Source of the DNA: DASQFI01 sp035633215
GTDB taxonomy: Bacteria > Acidobacteriota > Vicinamibacteria > Vicinamibacterales > SCN-69-37
DNA length: 21,583 nucleotides
Assembly (NCBI GenBank): GCA_035633215.1
Contig: DASQFI010000042.1
Span: 1 to 21,583 of the forward strand
Reading direction: 5' to 3'
In this document: positions 15,179 to 21,235 of the stretch, one piece after another
Numbering within the stretch: the stretch's first letter is position 1
Layout: each line of letters starts with the position of its first letter
The notes under the pieces: model-generated
Seen by the model: only the letters and a program-made list of their open reading frames with translations
Told to the model about the DNA's origin: nothing
The model's database searches: none
Translations under genes and position numbers: made by a program

Positions 15179-15352
15179 CTAGCCTTGTGGCTGCGGCGTG
15201 GCGCCAGCCGGCACCGGATTATTCCCGCCGCCGCCTTCGTTCCCCGGGTTGTTGGTGTTGTTGCCGCCTGGATTGTTGTTGCCCGGATTGCCGACGACGC
15301 TCGGCGCGATCCGCTGCTCCAACTCCTCGATCTTCGGCTTTCTCGTCTCCAT
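15179..15352 (-). CDS. small Asn/Gly/Pro-rich peptide, putative precursor for the M50-HlyD exporter
   Basis: A 57-aa peptide. The first 18 residues are charged and probably helical (METRKPKIEELEQRIAPS). After VVG the rest is low-complexity Asn/Gly/Pro (NPGNNNPGGNNTNNPG, EGGGGNNP) ending ATPQPQG, with no Cys, Lys or aromatic residue. The ATG at 15352 is fixed by an excellent ribosome-binding site, AGGAGGT four bases upstream; the frame is open further up but without such a site. The two-part layout resembles a RiPP leader and core, and the next gene carries a PqqD-like domain, protease and exporter. The peptide has no standard signal sequence, fitting a dedicated exporter. No modification enzyme is nearby, so it may be only cleaved and secreted. 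It could instead be a small surface peptide unrelated to RiPPs. Confidence 0.75.
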   Translation of the reverse strand: METRKPKIEELEQRIAPSVVGNPGNNNPGGNNTNNPGNEGGGGNNPVPAGATPQPQG

Positions 15353-15620
15353 GCTTACCTCCTGGGTGTGTCGGCCCGTACGCACCCTTTTCGGTGGATC
15401 CCGCACTCGCGGGCGCGAGAGAGTTCGTGAAAACGCCTGAAGTCAGTATTGAGCGAACTGCATGCCAGTCTTGTGATCAGAATGCGCGGTGATGATCTCC
15501 CGGATTAATCTCAAGAGAACCTCGCAACAGAGCCTTTGTTCTGACCGCGCGGCGACGCGCGCAATTGGCTGTCAAACTCGATGTTCGTGGGAAGGCGCCC
15601 TCGTCTCGCGACGTTCGTGG
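15353..15620. other. intergenic region upstream of the peptide gene
   Basis: About 268 bp without a recognisable gene. It holds the peptide gene's ribosome-binding site, a small GC hairpin (CTCGCG/CGCGAG, 15406-15419), a sigma-54-like promoter match at 15452-15467, and a 14-bp direct repeat (CGATGTTCGTGGGA at 15579, with one mismatch at 15609). The right edge runs into gene debris. Confidence 0.6.
15452..15467 (-). promoter_or_regulatory. candidate sigma-54 (-24/-12) promoter for the peptide gene
   Basis: On the minus strand TGGCATGCAGTTCGCT has GG and GC separated by exactly 10 bases, as sigma-54 requires, and matches most of the TGGCACG-N4-TTGCW consensus. It lies about 100 bp upstream of the peptide ATG. 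No good sigma-70 promoter was seen nearby. A short match like this can occur by chance. Confidence 0.3.
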
Positions 15621-15653
15621 GAGCCGGAGTTCGAGAGGCTGTATCCGGCGTAG
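15621..15653 (+). pseudogene. orphan C-terminal tail of a kinase/TPR gene
   Basis: These 33 bases encode EPEFERLYPA and a stop. They match the end of the kinase gene at 7471-7503 at 31 of 33 positions. Nothing upstream in the same frame looks like the rest of such a gene, so this is a remnant, or a recombination scar from a paralogue. Confidence 0.6.
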
Positions 15654-15672
15654 GTCTTTCCGTCGCGGCACG

Positions 15673-15963
15673 TCACCGCTGAAAGAGCCGTGGTGCGACA
15701 TCCCGGAGATTGCGGCGCCAGACGTGCCACGTGTGCCCACCCGGAATCGTGACGAACTCGTGCCGGATGCCGTGGCGGTCCAGCACGGTGTTGAACACCC
15801 GATGCTGCGCGCGCAGGTTGGTTTCGTCCGTGCCGACCGCGGCCCACAAGAGCCGCAGCGTGCTGTTCGTCGAGGACGGATCGGCGAGCGCGTCGGCGAA
15901 CGTCCAGGCGTTTTCCGACGATCTCACGCCGACGTCATCCCACTCGTCGGGCAGGCCTATCGG
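15673..15963 (-). pseudogene. C-terminal fragment of a putative esterase (enterochelin esterase-like)
   Basis: The frame encodes about 97 residues: IGLPDEWDDVGV, then LRLLWAAVGTDETNL, VLDRHGIRHEFVTIPGGHTW and VWRRNLRDVAPRLFQR. The GGHTW-x-W-R pattern is the C-terminal catalytic-histidine region of PF00756-type esterases, alpha/beta hydrolases that often follow carbohydrate-binding domains. The N-terminal two thirds, including the nucleophile serine, is missing: upstream the frame closes at 15979-15981 and the DNA becomes the start of a plus-strand kinase gene. It is therefore a truncated remnant. A GTG at 15927 could start a short open frame but is unlikely to give a functional protein. Confidence 0.7.
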
Positions 15964-15998
15964 TCGGCATTGACTCGTTCAGGTAGGATCGCCACTCA

Positions 15999-17011
15999 GT
16001 GCCCAAGCGCCACGCCGGCAAGCGGTCCAAACGCTCGTTGCGCGCCCCGCGCGATGAGCCGAACAGGCCCACAGTGACGGGGTCACCGTCCGAGCAAACC
16101 GCGGCCGGCGCCGCTCGGGACGATGTGCAGTTTCGTCTCGCGCACTACGCCATCGAACGGAAGCTCGGCGAAGGCGGCATGGGCATCGTGTACGCGGCTC
16201 GCGACGAAAAGCTGCATCGTACGGTCGCGTTGAAGACAATGGCCTCGCTCGAAGACGATGAGACCGCGCGGCAGCGCTTCTGGCGCGAGGCGCGGGCCGC
16301 GGCGAGCGTCAACCATCCGAACATCTGCCAGATCTACGAAATCGGCGAGGAACACGGCGAGCTGTTCATCGCCATGGAGCTCCTCGGCGGCACACCGCTG
16401 ACGGAGCGACTGAACCAGGGGCCGATGGCCCTGTCCGAGACGGTCTCGATCGGTTGCGGCATCCATTGGCCACACGACCGTGGGTCAAGGTCCTCGACTT
16501 CGGACTCGCGCGGCGCAGTGCGTCGCGATCGATCCCAACTTCGCCCCGGCGTGGGCACGCCTCGGACGCTGCTACCGCCTGATCGGGAAGTACCTCGAGC
16601 CGTCACCCGACAGCGCGAAACGCGCCGAAGAAACGCTCCGGCGCGCGCTCGAGCTGAACCCCCGGCTGACCATCGCGCACAAGCTGTTCGCCAGCCTCGA
16701 GGCGGACAACGGGCATGCCGAGCGCGCCATGGTCCGGCTGCTCGGCGAGGCAAGGCGTCACGGCAACGATCCCGAGCTGTACGCGGGACTCGTCCACGCG
16801 TGCCGCAATTGCGGACTCTTCGACGAGTCCTTGGCCGCCCATGCCCACGCTCACGCGCAGCCCCCACTTCGACGCGTTGCGCGACAACCCCGCGTTTCAG
16901 TCGCTTCTGGCGACCGCGGAAGCCGGCCGGCGCAGTGCGCTGGCCGCGTTCCATAAGGCTGGTGGAAACCGATTGCTGGGGGGAAAGGCAGGAACCGACG
17001 GATCTGCGTGA
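15999..17011 (+). pseudogene. degraded Ser/Thr kinase-TPR gene
   Basis: From GTG 15999 the first frame encodes a kinase N-lobe: YAIERKLGEGGMGIVYAARD, VALKTMASLEDD, NHPNICQIYEIGEEHGELFI, then TPLTERLNQGPMALSE. Near 16440 most of the C-lobe, including HRD, is missing. WVKVLDFGLAR appears at 16481 in a second frame. A third frame then gives TPR sequence (AIDPNFAPAWARLGRCYRLI, TLRRALELNPRLTIAHKLFA) from about 16520 to 16850. The usual C-terminal end (PHFDALRDNPAFQSLLATAE, then RRSALAAFHKAGG) lies in yet another register and stops at 17011. At least one large deletion and two or three frameshifts make it non-functional. In life it would have been a paralogue of the kinase at 5233-7503. Confidence 0.85.
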
Positions 17012-17069
17012 AGGTGCTCTATCCCTGATCCTCGCCTGGGCTCAGCGATCCGCGAAACAATCTGCCGCC

Positions 17070-17372
17070 TCACGGCTCCCGTGGCCTGAAGCCGCCCGTC
17101 GCTTCGATGACCACATCATAGCCTTCGAGTGTAGAAGGAACGCGTGCAACCAGAGCCGGTGTCTTCTCGACGACGAACACCTTGATGCAAGGCCGGCCGC
17201 TCCGCTGGCCGATCCCAATTCCGACGACGCCAGGTGTGCTCATCAGTGCGCTCCCGTGCTCGTTCATGACTTCATCTATCGGGCGGGGGCCCGGCGTGCC
17301 AACGGTGTTCACGGTTCCAGTATCGCAGGAGGGACCGACGACATCGGTCCCTCCTGCAAATGAGACGGCCAT
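17070..17372 (-). CDS. 100-aa protein homologous to the N-terminal domain of the adjacent protease
   Basis: A 100-residue protein without a signal peptide. Residues 37-94 (NEHGSALMSTPGVVGIGIGQ, then RPCIKVFVVEKTP, VPSTLEGYDVVIEATGGF) align by eye with residues 41-96 of the protease encoded just upstream (HTPGLLNVPGIVGTGVGVNA, VPVIRVYVE, then IPVERVVTGRI). Shared features are PG-V/I-VG-x-G-V/I-G, a Gly-x-Pro, and a beta-strand ending VE or VV. The ATG follows the protease stop by two bases (TGAGGATG), so translation should be coupled. No function is known to me. A stand-alone copy of a protease pro-region could act as chaperone or inhibitor, but without a signal it would act in the cytoplasm. 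Confidence 0.75.
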   Translation of the reverse strand: MAVSFAGGTDVVGPSCDTGTVNTVGTPGPRPIDEVMNEHGSALMSTPGVVGIGIGQRSGRPCIKVFVVEKTPALVARVPSTLEGYDVVIEATGGFRPREP

Positions 17373-17374
17373 CC

Positions 17375-18868
17375 TCAGAAATTGATGGTGACCTGATTGG
17401 AGCAGGTCGTGGTACCCGCTTCACAGATCCTGTATGTGTAGCTGGCGTTGCCTTTGCTACCGATGTTGTCGGTGTGAGTTCCGTCGTTCGCCGTCGTGAT
17501 GATCTTGATCCCGTTCCTGAAGATGTCGACACTGCTCGACGTCGCTCCTGACCACGTCAGGTCGGCATGGTGGACGCCCCTCACTTTGTATCCGGTTGCG
17601 CCCAGTTGAATCCCGGACGGCGGCACGGAGGAGACAGTGACGTTCTGCGTGTCGGTGTCCGTCGCCGCGTCATTGTCCGTCACGGTCAACACCACGGTGT
17701 AGGTGCCCCCGGCGGCGTACGTGTGTGACGGTTGCGCGCCGGAGCCCGTCGCCCCGTCCCCGAAGTTCCAGGCATAGCTGACGATGGAGCCGTCATCCGA
17801 CGAATCCGACGCATCGAAGGTGCAGGCAAGCTCGGTGCACGAGTACGTGAACGCAGCTGTCGGCGGGTCGTTGCCTGGCGGCGGAGAGCCGGTTGAATCA
17901 TCGATGGCGACCCCGAAGTAATCGAGGACCGCTTGGATGCGGTTCCCGATCGTGCGGTTCGAACTGCCGGCAAACAGGAGGCCGACGGGGTCGTTCCCAG
18001 CCGAGGTGACGATTAATGAACCGGAATCGCCGGCGGCGCTGAAGCTCCCGGCGACGGCAAACTGGTTCACGAACGTCGCCGACTTCGTGCAGAACGGGAA
18101 CCCCGCGTAACAGACGACGACCCTGACGTTCACTTCGGAGATCTGGCCGATGGTGACGCCTGTGGTGCGCCCTTCTTTCTTGACGTTGAGGCCGACGCTC
18201 GCCTCCACCAGGGTGCTCGTGGGTTTGTAGCCGGAGAAGGTGACGTTCTGGAGCATGGCCGTCGTGGAGCTGGCGATGGCTGCGTCGATGTCGTTGTTGC
18301 CGCCGCTGAAGTTAATCGGCTTGAAGCCAGCCAATTCTCCGATCTTGTGGTTCGGGTCTGTCTCTGAACCGCCATCAACGGGACCCGGCTGCAAGGCGCT
18401 GTCGCCGAGGCTCGCATTGTTCTGGTTCGCGTAAACGTGGTTGTTGCTCAGCGCATACACGTTGCCGGCGCCGTCTCTGACTCGCGCCCCGATCGTACCA
18501 GCCGTGATGTCGGGATGACCCGTCGACACGCCGAGCGGCACGGGACGCGGGCATTCGCTTTGATAGCAGTGGGCGACAATCCGGCCCGTGACCACCCTCT
18601 CAACGGGGATGTTGTCCAACACGGGGGGCGCGCCGACGCCGGGCGTTTCCACATAGACTCGAATCACGGGCACGCCTTGCGCGTTGACGCCGACCCCGGT
18701 CCCGACAATGCCCGGCACATTCAACAGCCCTGGCGTATGGCGTTCCTGAGCCTCGATCGCCCGCGCCAGGCCCGGCGGCTGCTGAGCGGCGACGTACTCT
18801 GGCTGAGACGCGGCGAACCAAGCCAGAGCGGCAACTGCGACGACCAATACGTTGAGTTTGCGGACCAT
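17375..18868 (-). CDS. secreted trypsin-like serine protease with PKD and Fn3-like domains
   Basis: A 497-aa protein from the ATG at 18868, chosen because GAGAGGTGA precedes it and a signal peptide follows (VRKLNVLVVAVAALAWFAAS). Residues 40-100 form a pro-region-like domain (HTPGLLNVPGIVGTGVG). The protease domain spans about 115-325, with catalytic candidates H144 (ALSNNHVYA), D193 or D195 (NNDIDAAIA) and S282 (AAGDSGSLIV), the S1/S6-like triad order. A PKD domain covers 334-412 (AFTYSC, YAWNFGDGATGSG, YTVVLTVTDNDA). An Fn3-like domain covers 417-497. Several cysteines could form disulfides outside the cell. It should be exported and degrade or process proteins on or around the cell; its target is unknown. 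It is followed at once by a gene copying its N-terminal domain. Confidence 0.88.
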   Translation of the reverse strand: MVRKLNVLVVAVAALAWFAASQPEYVAAQQPPGLARAIEAQERHTPGLLNVPGIVGTGVGVNAQGVPVIRVYVETPGVGAPPVLDNIPVERVVTGRIVAHCYQSECPRPVPLGVSTGHPDITAGTIGARVRDGAGNVYALSNNHVYANQNNASLGDSALQPGPVDGGSETDPNHKIGELAGFKPINFSGGNNDIDAAIASSTTAMLQNVTFSGYKPTSTLVEASVGLNVKKEGRTTGVTIGQISEVNVRVVVCYAGFPFCTKSATFVNQFAVAGSFSAAGDSGSLIVTSAGNDPVGLLFAGSSNRTIGNRIQAVLDYFGVAIDDSTGSPPPGNDPPTAAFTYSCTELACTFDASDSSDDGSIVSYAWNFGDGATGSGAQPSHTYAAGGTYTVVLTVTDNDAATDTDTQNVTVSSVPPSGIQLGATGYKVRGVHHADLTWSGATSSSVDIFRNGIKIITTANDGTHTDNIGSKGNASYTYRICEAGTTTCSNQVTINF

Positions 18869-19077
18869 ATGCGTCACCTCTCGGGACCTGAGAACACGCA
18901 CTGGCTGGGGGGCAATATTCTACACGGAACCGGACCAAATCTCTGATCCGACCTCGGCGTCAGAGCTCCCTCCTACCGCGTAGTCAATCTTGTCTCCGGC
19001 GCGGCAACGCGCCCAAATTCACAAAACACGAAGAAGATCGTCAAGACAGCGCACCGCGCGTGCCGTACCTTGCCGGC
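18869..19077. other. divergent intergenic region
   Basis: 209 bp between the protease gene and the truncated lipoprotein gene. It contains the protease ribosome-binding site (GAGAGGTGA at about 18873-18881, minus strand) and a TAGAAT that could be a minus-strand -10 (18917-18922), without a convincing -35. Nothing else was recognised. Confidence 0.4.
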
Positions 19078-19617
19078 ATGCCTCAACGCGTGGTGGCGAC
19101 GTTGCCTGCGTGCGTGGCAATGCTCTACGTGCTCCTTCCGAGCGCGGCCTGTGACTCCAGGAGAGGGACGTCACCACCGACACCGCCCACTCCACTCCCG
19201 CCACCCCCCGCGGTCACGCGAACGTTGTCCGGCCAGGTGTTCGAAGTGACTCCCGGAGGCCGTGTCCCCGCGGCGGACATCCGCGTGAACATCATCGTCA
19301 TCACTGGAAATTGTCCCGCGCCAGTCTGCATGAGCACGATCATCGACGACCGGACAACGACCCGACCCGACAGGCGCTACTCTTTTCCGGACCTGCCTGA
19401 GGGCTCGGTCGTCGTCCTCGCAAACTCGGCAACACACCGACAGCTTTGCGGAGCGCTCGCCGTGTTGGATCCACCGCGTACGAGGCGAGGAATTGCGTGC
19501 CGGCGGACAGGCGCTTTTCGACCCGCACGAGCAGTCCGCGATATCTTCCGGTTCTCGACGAGGATCTCGTCCATCAGCTTCGCGGCTTCCGGCGCCGACC
19601 CGCCGGCGTGGAGATGA
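19078..19617 (+). pseudogene. lipoprotein with carboxypeptidase-regulatory-like domain, 3' end replaced
   Basis: From ATG 19078 there is a lipoprotein signal ending LLPSAAC (lipid-carrying Cys at residue 25), then a Pro-rich linker (TSPPTPPTPLPPPP) and a carboxypeptidase-regulatory/CNA-B-like domain: LSGQVFEVTPGGRVPAADIR, then RTTTRPDRRYSFPDLPEGSV. The domain reads normally to about residue 127 (RQLCGALAVLD). Beyond about 19465 the frame runs through DNA that on the opposite strand encodes a TonB-receptor fragment and TPR sequence, so the last roughly 50 residues are not native. The upstream ATG at 19060 is possible but gives a poorer signal sequence. It may still be expressed as a short lipoprotein, but it looks truncated. 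Confidence 0.6.
19466..19545 (-). pseudogene. short fragment of a TonB-dependent-receptor-like outer-membrane protein
   Basis: The frame reads YRGLLVRVEKRLSAGTQFLA then SYAV. This is the strand-turn pattern of Oar/carboxypeptidase-regulatory TonB receptors, which usually read like ALQVKVEKRFSRGLQFLASY. Only about 25 residues remain, squeezed between the lipoprotein remnant and the TPR remnant. Confidence 0.5.
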
Positions 19618-20420
19618 TAGGCGTGTGCAAGCGTGATTGTGTACGGCGCCACTCGAGCCCATTGGCGTTGCCGGCAAGCAGCGATCGAACGAGGGCCGGA
19701 GCGTCGGCCGCGCCGGAGAGCGTCGCAATCTCCGCGCGCGTGAACAGGCCTTCGATGTTGTTCGGGTCGGCGTCCACGGCGCGCCGGATGCGATCGAGCG
19801 CCGCCTTGGGCTGCGCCCGCCGCAGGTCCAGGTACGCGAGGAGCATCTGCAAGCGCGTGTTGGTCGGAAACCGCGTCGCTGCCGCCGGTCAAAACCGCTC
19901 GGTCCGCGCATCATCGTCGAGAAACAGGAGATCGACGCCCACGTGGTAGTACCCCACGGGCCGTGTTGGGCAACAACTGAAGCGCCCGCCTGGAGTGCTT
20001 CAGCGCCTCGTCAAGCCGCCCCTGGGTCATCTCGGCATAGCTGAGATCGTTCAGGCCGACCGTGTAACTCGGATCGAGCTCGACGGCTTTGCGATACGCC
20101 GGAAGCGCCTCTCCGAGGCGTCCGACCTGCTGCAGGTTCAGCGCGAGACCGCGATGGGCCGCGGCCAGCTGCGGGTCGATCCCGATCGCGATGTGCGCGG
20201 CGTCGAGCCCGCGGGCGATGGCCGAGAGGTCGCCGAAGGACGCTTCGAAATAGTGGCGGTTCGCCACTCGCTGTACGCCACGGCGAACCGCGGATCGAGC
20301 GCGACGGCCTGGCGCAGCAGATCGATCGAGCGTCGGGGAATCAGTTGTCCGGGTCGAACGGTCGCGACGGCCGCGAGCACGGACGGAACGAGTGGCAGTA
20401 GATCCTCGAGAGAGCTGTCG
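19545..20420 (-). pseudogene. frameshifted TPR-repeat gene remnant (kinase-TPR C-terminus)
   Basis: TPR-like sequence continues across at least four frames. In order on the minus strand: DLLPLVPSVLAAVATVRPGQ and IDLLRQAVALDPRFAVAYSE; then HIAIGIDPQLAAAHRGLALN, LPAYRKAVELDPSYTVGLND and EALKHSRRALQLLPNTA; then YYHVGVDLLFLDDDARTERF and a stop; then TRLQMLLAYLDLRRAQPKAA and AVDADPNNIEGLFTRAEIAT; finally VAPYTITLAHAYHLHAGGSA and LMDEILVENRK. The parts join in a sensible order, so this is one ancestral gene broken by small indels, not several genes. The start is missing: the 5' end is fused to the beginning of a DUF5615 toxin gene near 20406-20420. Confidence 0.8.
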
Positions 20421-20456
20421 CGGAAGCTGTTCATCGAGCAGAACGCGCACCGGCAC
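20406..20456 (-). pseudogene. first 17 codons of a DUF5615 (PIN-like) toxin gene
   Basis: GTG 20456 begins VPVRVLLDEQLPRQLSR, the conserved start of DUF5615 proteins, which form toxin-antitoxin-like pairs with DUF433. It overlaps the 3' end of the DUF433 gene by 26 bp, as intact pairs often do. After codon 17 the sequence turns into the TPR remnant, so the toxin has lost the rest of its domain. Confidence 0.65.
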
Positions 20457-20658
20457 TCACCGCCTCGTGAGCCGCTTCAAGTGCTGCGATGGCCTGTTCC
20501 CTCGAAACCGTAGGAAATGAGTCCAGGAACTCATCGAGGCTGCGGCCACGTTCCAGATAGTCAATAAGGTTGCGAAACGGTACGCGCGTGCCGACAAACA
20601 CGGGTGTCCCGCCGAGGATATTCGGATCCTTGTGAATCGCCGGCGTCGTGCCTGGCAT
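20431..20658 (-). CDS. DUF433 antitoxin-like DNA-binding protein
   Basis: A 75-aa protein with the DUF433 signature: IHKDPNILGGTPVFVGTRVP at residues 8-27, then FRNLIDYLERGRSLDEFLDS and TVSREQAIAALEAA. The family has a winged-helix/HTH-like fold and usually serves as the antitoxin partner of a DUF5615 PIN-like protein. ATG 20658 has a GAGGGGG ribosome-binding site five bases upstream; earlier starts in the open frame lack homology. The partner toxin immediately downstream is cut off after 17 codons, leaving this an orphan antitoxin, possibly a relic or an anti-addiction copy. It lies 67 bp downstream of the DUF2283 gene and may belong to the same transcript. Confidence 0.87.
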   Translation of the reverse strand: MPGTTPAIHKDPNILGGTPVFVGTRVPFRNLIDYLERGRSLDEFLDSFPTVSREQAIAALEAAHEAVSAGARSAR

Positions 20659-20725
20659 GACAGCCCCCTCGATTGATTGTAGCGGTACGCTGGCACGTCG
20701 GCAGAGCTCCTCGAGAGTTCCTGCG

Positions 20726-20965
20726 CTACTTGCTGAGCGGCACTTCCTGACGGTCGCCGCGAGCCTCATTAATCACAATAAGCTTTCCTGCATCACTGGC
20801 CTGCAACTGCTCATTCGCGTTGAGCAGCTCGATCCCGTAGACGGTGCCATCGGGCGCCATGTCGATGTTGACCGAATCGCTGATCCGAATCGTTTCCACT
20901 TGCGGCGTCCGCTCCTGAAGCCGCAGATACGCGATGTTGTGCTTCGGGTCATAGCTGAGCTGCAT
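20726..20965 (-). CDS. DUF2283 protein (probable antitoxin partner of DUF4258)
   Basis: A 79-aa protein matching DUF2283 from its first residues: LSYDPKHNIAYLRLQ, then ETIRISDSVNIDMAPDGTVY and GIELLNANEQL. The fold is a small beta-meander. Such genes are regularly found right after DUF4258 genes, in a layout like toxin-antitoxin pairs, although biochemical proof is limited. Only 3 bp separate it from the DUF4258 stop, and a GGGAGT ribosome-binding site lies inside the upstream gene's end. Length is normal for the family. The C-terminal tail (IVINEARGDRQEVPLSK) is charged. Confidence 0.87.
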   Translation of the reverse strand: MQLSYDPKHNIAYLRLQERTPQVETIRISDSVNIDMAPDGTVYGIELLNANEQLQASDAGKLIVINEARGDRQEVPLSK

Positions 20966-20968
20966 CCG

Positions 20969-21235
20969 TCACACTCCCTCTTGTCCAAAGTACTTCACAA
21001 TGACGGTGATCACCAACCAGGCGTCGCCTTCGTGGACAGCGTAGGCTTCGACCTGCTTCGAGACGTATCGCCGGCCTCGCCATTGCCCGTCAAATGCGAA
21101 GTTCCGCCGGAAACCCGTTCGGCCGAACTTCGCCGGGAACTGCTCGCCCTCCTCAACCGTGGCCAACACTTCGGCCTCAGTCGCACCGCGCTCTGCCAGC
21201 CTGTCCTTCGCGTGTGGATGAATTGCGATCTTCAT
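20969..21235 (-). CDS. DUF4258 protein (RelE/ParE-like predicted toxin)
   Basis: An 88-aa protein with the DUF4258 pattern: IHPHAKDRLAERGATEAEVL (an N-terminal H-x5-R-x2-E-R-G helix), a central strand (FRRNFAFDGQWRGRRYVSKQ) and a terminal strand (WLVITVIVKYF). The order is that of small RelE/ParE-like toxins. Its ATG overlaps the stop of the upstream DUF559 gene (ATGA, 21232-21235), and DUF2283 follows after 3 bp, so the three genes form one translationally linked unit. It would be an RNA- or ribosome-acting toxin by analogy; that activity is inferred from family context only. Confidence 0.85.
   Translation of the reverse strand: MKIAIHPHAKDRLAERGATEAEVLATVEEGEQFPAKFGRTGFRRNFAFDGQWRGRRYVSKQVEAYAVHEGDAWLVITVIVKYFGQEGV

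Noticed and set aside
15579..15622. 14-bp direct repeat (CGATGTTCGTGGGA, one mismatch) as a possible transposon footprint
   Set aside because: Short, imperfect and without terminal inverted repeats or a transposase remnant; kept only as part of the intergenic description.
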